Under the pieces are notes generated by a model. It was not told where the DNA came from. It saw nothing but the letters and a program-made list of their open reading frames with translations, and did no database searches. DNA of 6,496 nt from Flavobacterium sp. (GTDB lineage Bacteria > Bacteroidota > Bacteroidia > Flavobacteriales > Flavobacteriaceae): assembly GCA_004296145.1 (NCBI GenBank), contig SEBM01000241.1, positions 1 through 6,496 of the forward strand. Reading direction: 5' to 3'. Position numbers and translations under genes: made by a program. Below are positions 4,297-6,496 of this stretch, piece after piece. Each line of letters starts with the position of its first letter. The first letter of the stretch is position 1.

Positions 4297-6492
4297 TTAT
4301 TTTTTTAATGAAAAATTATATTGAATTCCAAAAACAAAAGTTCTTGGCGCCGCTGCATTATAAGTTGGCTGAGCGCCTGCTGTATTGGCTCTGGAAACAT
4401 TATAAGCATATAATTTATCTGTTAGATTCAGTACATTTCCGTAGATTTCAATTTTCTTCCACTGATAACCAATTCTGGCGTTGAATAAATTGTATCCATC
4501 ATATTTTACAGTATTGATCTGATCCTGATAATAACTTCCAACAAGCTGCCATTCGATAGAAGTTCTAAGATTTGGAAGCCAGTTTGGATAATAGGTAACT
4601 TCTGAATTTCCGGACCATTTTGGTGCTGCAGGCATTTCTTTCCCGTTTAAATCCTGAACCGGATCTGATGGTTTGTCTGAAAGTTTAAAATCGATGTAAG
4701 TATGTTGCGCATAAGTTCCGCCAAAACGAATATTGAATTGTTTTGAAGGTTTATAAGATGCCCCAAATTCAATTCCTTTATGACGCGTTTCTCCTGCCGA
4801 ACGATAATCCGTTGAATTATCCGGAAGTTTGATGCTTAATAACTCATTTTTACCTTCCATAAAATAGAAAGCATAATCAAAGTTTAATTTATTTTCTAAG
4901 AAAGAAAGCCAGCCTCCAATTTCGTAATTGTCAAAAGTGGCAGGTTCAAGATTATAATAAAAATCGGCAGGAACTCCGGTAGTTCCTCCGGTTCCGGGTT
5001 TTGCTCTGAAAATTGAAGTAATTCCGGGAGGAGCAAATCCTTGAGAATAATTTCCGTAAAAACCGGCAAATTCAACCGGATTATAATTCGCTCCAACTTT
5101 AAAAGTAGCCTTGTCATACAATTTGCTTCCCGAAGAAAGATCAAGCGCATTGTCATAATCTACTTTCATATTATCATAACGGCCTCCAACTGTTAAAACT
5201 AATTTTTCAATTGGATTAAAACTTAACTGTGCATAAACAGCGCTGTTAAAAATATCTGCGGTATAATCTGCCAGTTTAAATTCAGGTCTTTCTGATAGTA
5301 CTTCATAATGATCTACTGTCTGTGCACCGACAACTCCCGGATTCAAAATTGCTTTTAAATCAGTTCGATATGCCCAATAAGTCACAGGAGAATAGTCGTA
5401 TAAAACACCTGCAACGATTTTAGTATTTAAGAAATCAAATTTGTTAGTATGCTGTCCAACCAATCCATAACTTTTGAAGTTATTCGAATTAACTTCTCCA
5501 TACGCTAATTCAGGATTGTTTTTCTGTGACGGATAATAAGGGTTTTGTTTTGTCGGGTCGGGATTCCATTTAATTCCATACGAAGGATTTTGCCCTAATT
5601 TATTATCACGTAAATAAGCGGTAATATAACTGCTTGAGTTATCGTTCCAGTCGTGCTCAAGAGTTAATCTTGTTCTCAAAGCATCCGATTTTCTATAAGT
5701 AAAATCAGAAGTGCTTTTGTAAGTTCTGTTATTAAAAGCTTCTTCGTTGACAGTCCCACTCATATCCGAATAGTATTTTCCATACATCGTATTACTGATC
5801 AATCGGGTAGAAGGTGAAATAGTATAGTCGATTCTGGCATTCAAATTATCTTTATTATAATCTGAATTGGCCATCCAGCCATTTTCCTGTAAACTTGAAA
5901 TACTGGAAATATGAAAACCAACTTTTCCGATAGTGGCACCGCCGGCAGCCTGAAATCTTCTGTAGCCGTAATTATCTGCCTGAACACCAAATTTAAATTC
6001 GGGATCAACAGGAGGTTTTTGCGAAATTAAATTTATTGTCCCGCCAACTGCTTCAGGCCCATATAAAGATGAAACTGGTCCTTTTACCACTTCAATACTC
6101 TGAAGGTTAAACTGATTGATTTCTAATAAAGCATTGTGATTAAAGATTCCCATCGGACGAATTGGTAATCCATCTTCAAGATATAAATAATAAGCATTTG
6201 TGGTCATTGGCTGACGAATCGACATCATGTGTTGTTCGTTTCCTAAATTGACCATTAAAACTCCGGGCGTTTTATTAATTATTTCATAAATCGCAGTTGC
6301 TTTGGCTTCGTTAATTGTTTTGGCTGTTAGTTTACTAATGGCAACTGGAGTTTCTTTACGCAATGTTGCGGTACGATTTGCGGTAACAAAAACATTTTCA
6401 AGTTCCTGAGATTTAGTTGTGTCTTTCTCAACTTTATTTTGAGCAAAAACACATTGTCCTATAATGAATAGGATGAAGTATATTTTTTTCAT
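4297..6492 (-). CDS. TonB-dependent outer-membrane receptor, siderophore/metal-chelate type
   Basis: 731 residues, complete: ATG at 6490-6492, TAA at 4297-4299. A Sec signal peptide spans about 1-17 (MKKIYFILFIIGQCVFA, cleavage before Q18). A TonB-box-like segment LENVFVTA lies at 31-38. The plug domain is about 45-157, with PGV (76-78), LEDGLPIRP (105-113), IEVVKGPVSSLYG (133-145) and GGTINLIS (150-157). The rest is a beta-barrel of alternating aromatic strands ending FGIQYNFSLKK. TonB/ExbBD energy would drive import of a bound ligand across the outer membrane. There is no N-terminal CarboxypepD_reg-like domain, so it is not a SusC-type glycan transporter; there is also no FecA-like signalling domain, and no sigma/anti-sigma genes are visible. 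Size and plug motifs fit siderophore receptors, and the PepSY partner downstream supports iron or another metal chelate. The plug is unusually rich in Met and His (H88, M89, M90, M96, M114, H119). Only four bases lie upstream of the start, so promoter and any Fur site are outside the window. Confidence 0.9.
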   Translation of the reverse strand: MKKIYFILFIIGQCVFAQNKVEKDTTKSQELENVFVTANRTATLRKETPVAISKLTAKTINEAKATAIYEIINKTPGVLMVNLGNEQHMMSIRQPMTTNAYYLYLEDGLPIRPMGIFNHNALLEINQFNLQSIEVVKGPVSSLYGPEAVGGTINLISQKPPVDPEFKFGVQADNYGYRRFQAAGGATIGKVGFHISSISSLQENGWMANSDYNKDNLNARIDYTISPSTRLISNTMYGKYYSDMSGTVNEEAFNNRTYKSTSDFTYRKSDALRTRLTLEHDWNDNSSSYITAYLRDNKLGQNPSYGIKWNPDPTKQNPYYPSQKNNPELAYGEVNSNNFKSYGLVGQHTNKFDFLNTKIVAGVLYDYSPVTYWAYRTDLKAILNPGVVGAQTVDHYEVLSERPEFKLADYTADIFNSAVYAQLSFNPIEKLVLTVGGRYDNMKVDYDNALDLSSGSKLYDKATFKVGANYNPVEFAGFYGNYSQGFAPPGITSIFRAKPGTGGTTGVPADFYYNLEPATFDNYEIGGWLSFLENKLNFDYAFYFMEGKNELLSIKLPDNSTDYRSAGETRHKGIEFGASYKPSKQFNIRFGGTYAQHTYIDFKLSDKPSDPVQDLNGKEMPAAPKWSGNSEVTYYPNWLPNLRTSIEWQLVGSYYQDQINTVKYDGYNLFNARIGYQWKKIEIYGNVLNLTDKLYAYNVSRANTAGAQPTYNAAAPRTFVFGIQYNFSLKK

Positions 6493-6496
6493 TTTA

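Noticed and set aside
4284..4484. Plus-strand 66-codon frame overlapping the 3' end of the receptor gene
   Set aside because: It is antisense to the receptor's C-terminal beta-strands, starts inside a repeat flank, and has no recognisable product.
4896..5156. Minus-strand 86-codon frame within the receptor gene in another frame
   Set aside because: It is a same-strand out-of-frame shadow with low-complexity Leu/Ile/Pro/Glu content; the receptor frame has the real beta-barrel pattern.
6442..6492. Possible lipoprotein signal in the receptor (Cys at residue 14)
   Set aside because: The residues before the Cys read IIGQC; Gln at -1 does not fit the lipobox, whereas cleavage after VFA before Gln18 fits an ordinary signal peptidase I site.
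4297..6492. SusC/RagA-type glycan receptor
   Set aside because: There is no N-terminal CarboxypepD_reg-like domain, the length of 731 residues is well below the roughly 1000 of SusC proteins, and no SusD gene follows.

Overview
The window looks like chromosomal DNA of a Bacteroidota member close to Flavobacterium. The evidence is the AT-rich composition, A-rich start regions with no clear Shine-Dalgarno sequence, a TAnnTTTG-type promoter element before trmH, and a TonB-receptor/PepSY iron-uptake style gene pair. Two short interspersed palindromic repeats of a kind I associate with Flavobacterium intergenic DNA also fit. The assignment rests on reading the sequence and on recalled family features, not on a database search.

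Layout. Bases 1-108 are the last 35 codons of an unidentified plus-strand gene. Bases 241-1773 (+) encode a two-domain protein: an APS kinase (CysC-like) domain fused to a sulfotransferase domain. Bases 1827-2489 (+) encode a TrmH-type tRNA 2'-O-methyltransferase with its own candidate promoter. trmH converges on a minus-strand pair: a 731-residue TonB-dependent outer-membrane receptor (4297-6492) followed by a 532-residue PepSY-type inner-membrane protein (2584-4182). No gene-free stretch exceeds about 135 bases.

How the genes may work together. The fusion protein could make PAPS and use it on the same polypeptide. Its kinase domain keeps the APS-binding and P-loop residues but carries Asn where most CysC proteins have the phosphorylatable Ser. 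The receptor/PepSY pair resembles siderophore uptake loci: the receptor would import a chelate across the outer membrane, and the PepSY protein would act on it, probably by reduction, at the inner membrane. The PepSY protein is an internal duplication in which three histidines recur in each half, two of them with identical 21-residue spacing. It resembles the heme-containing siderophore reductase (FoxB/PiuB/FpvG-like) architecture.

The PepSY gene is bracketed by two unrelated palindromic elements of similar design. One has 8-base CTAAG units and sits in the convergent junction, where it looks like a bidirectional terminator. The other has 9-base ATTCGTG units and lies between receptor and PepSY genes, where its T-tract faces away from the operon direction. 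The strongest leads are the APS kinase-sulfotransferase fusion, the duplicated six-histidine PepSY protein, and the two periodic palindromes.
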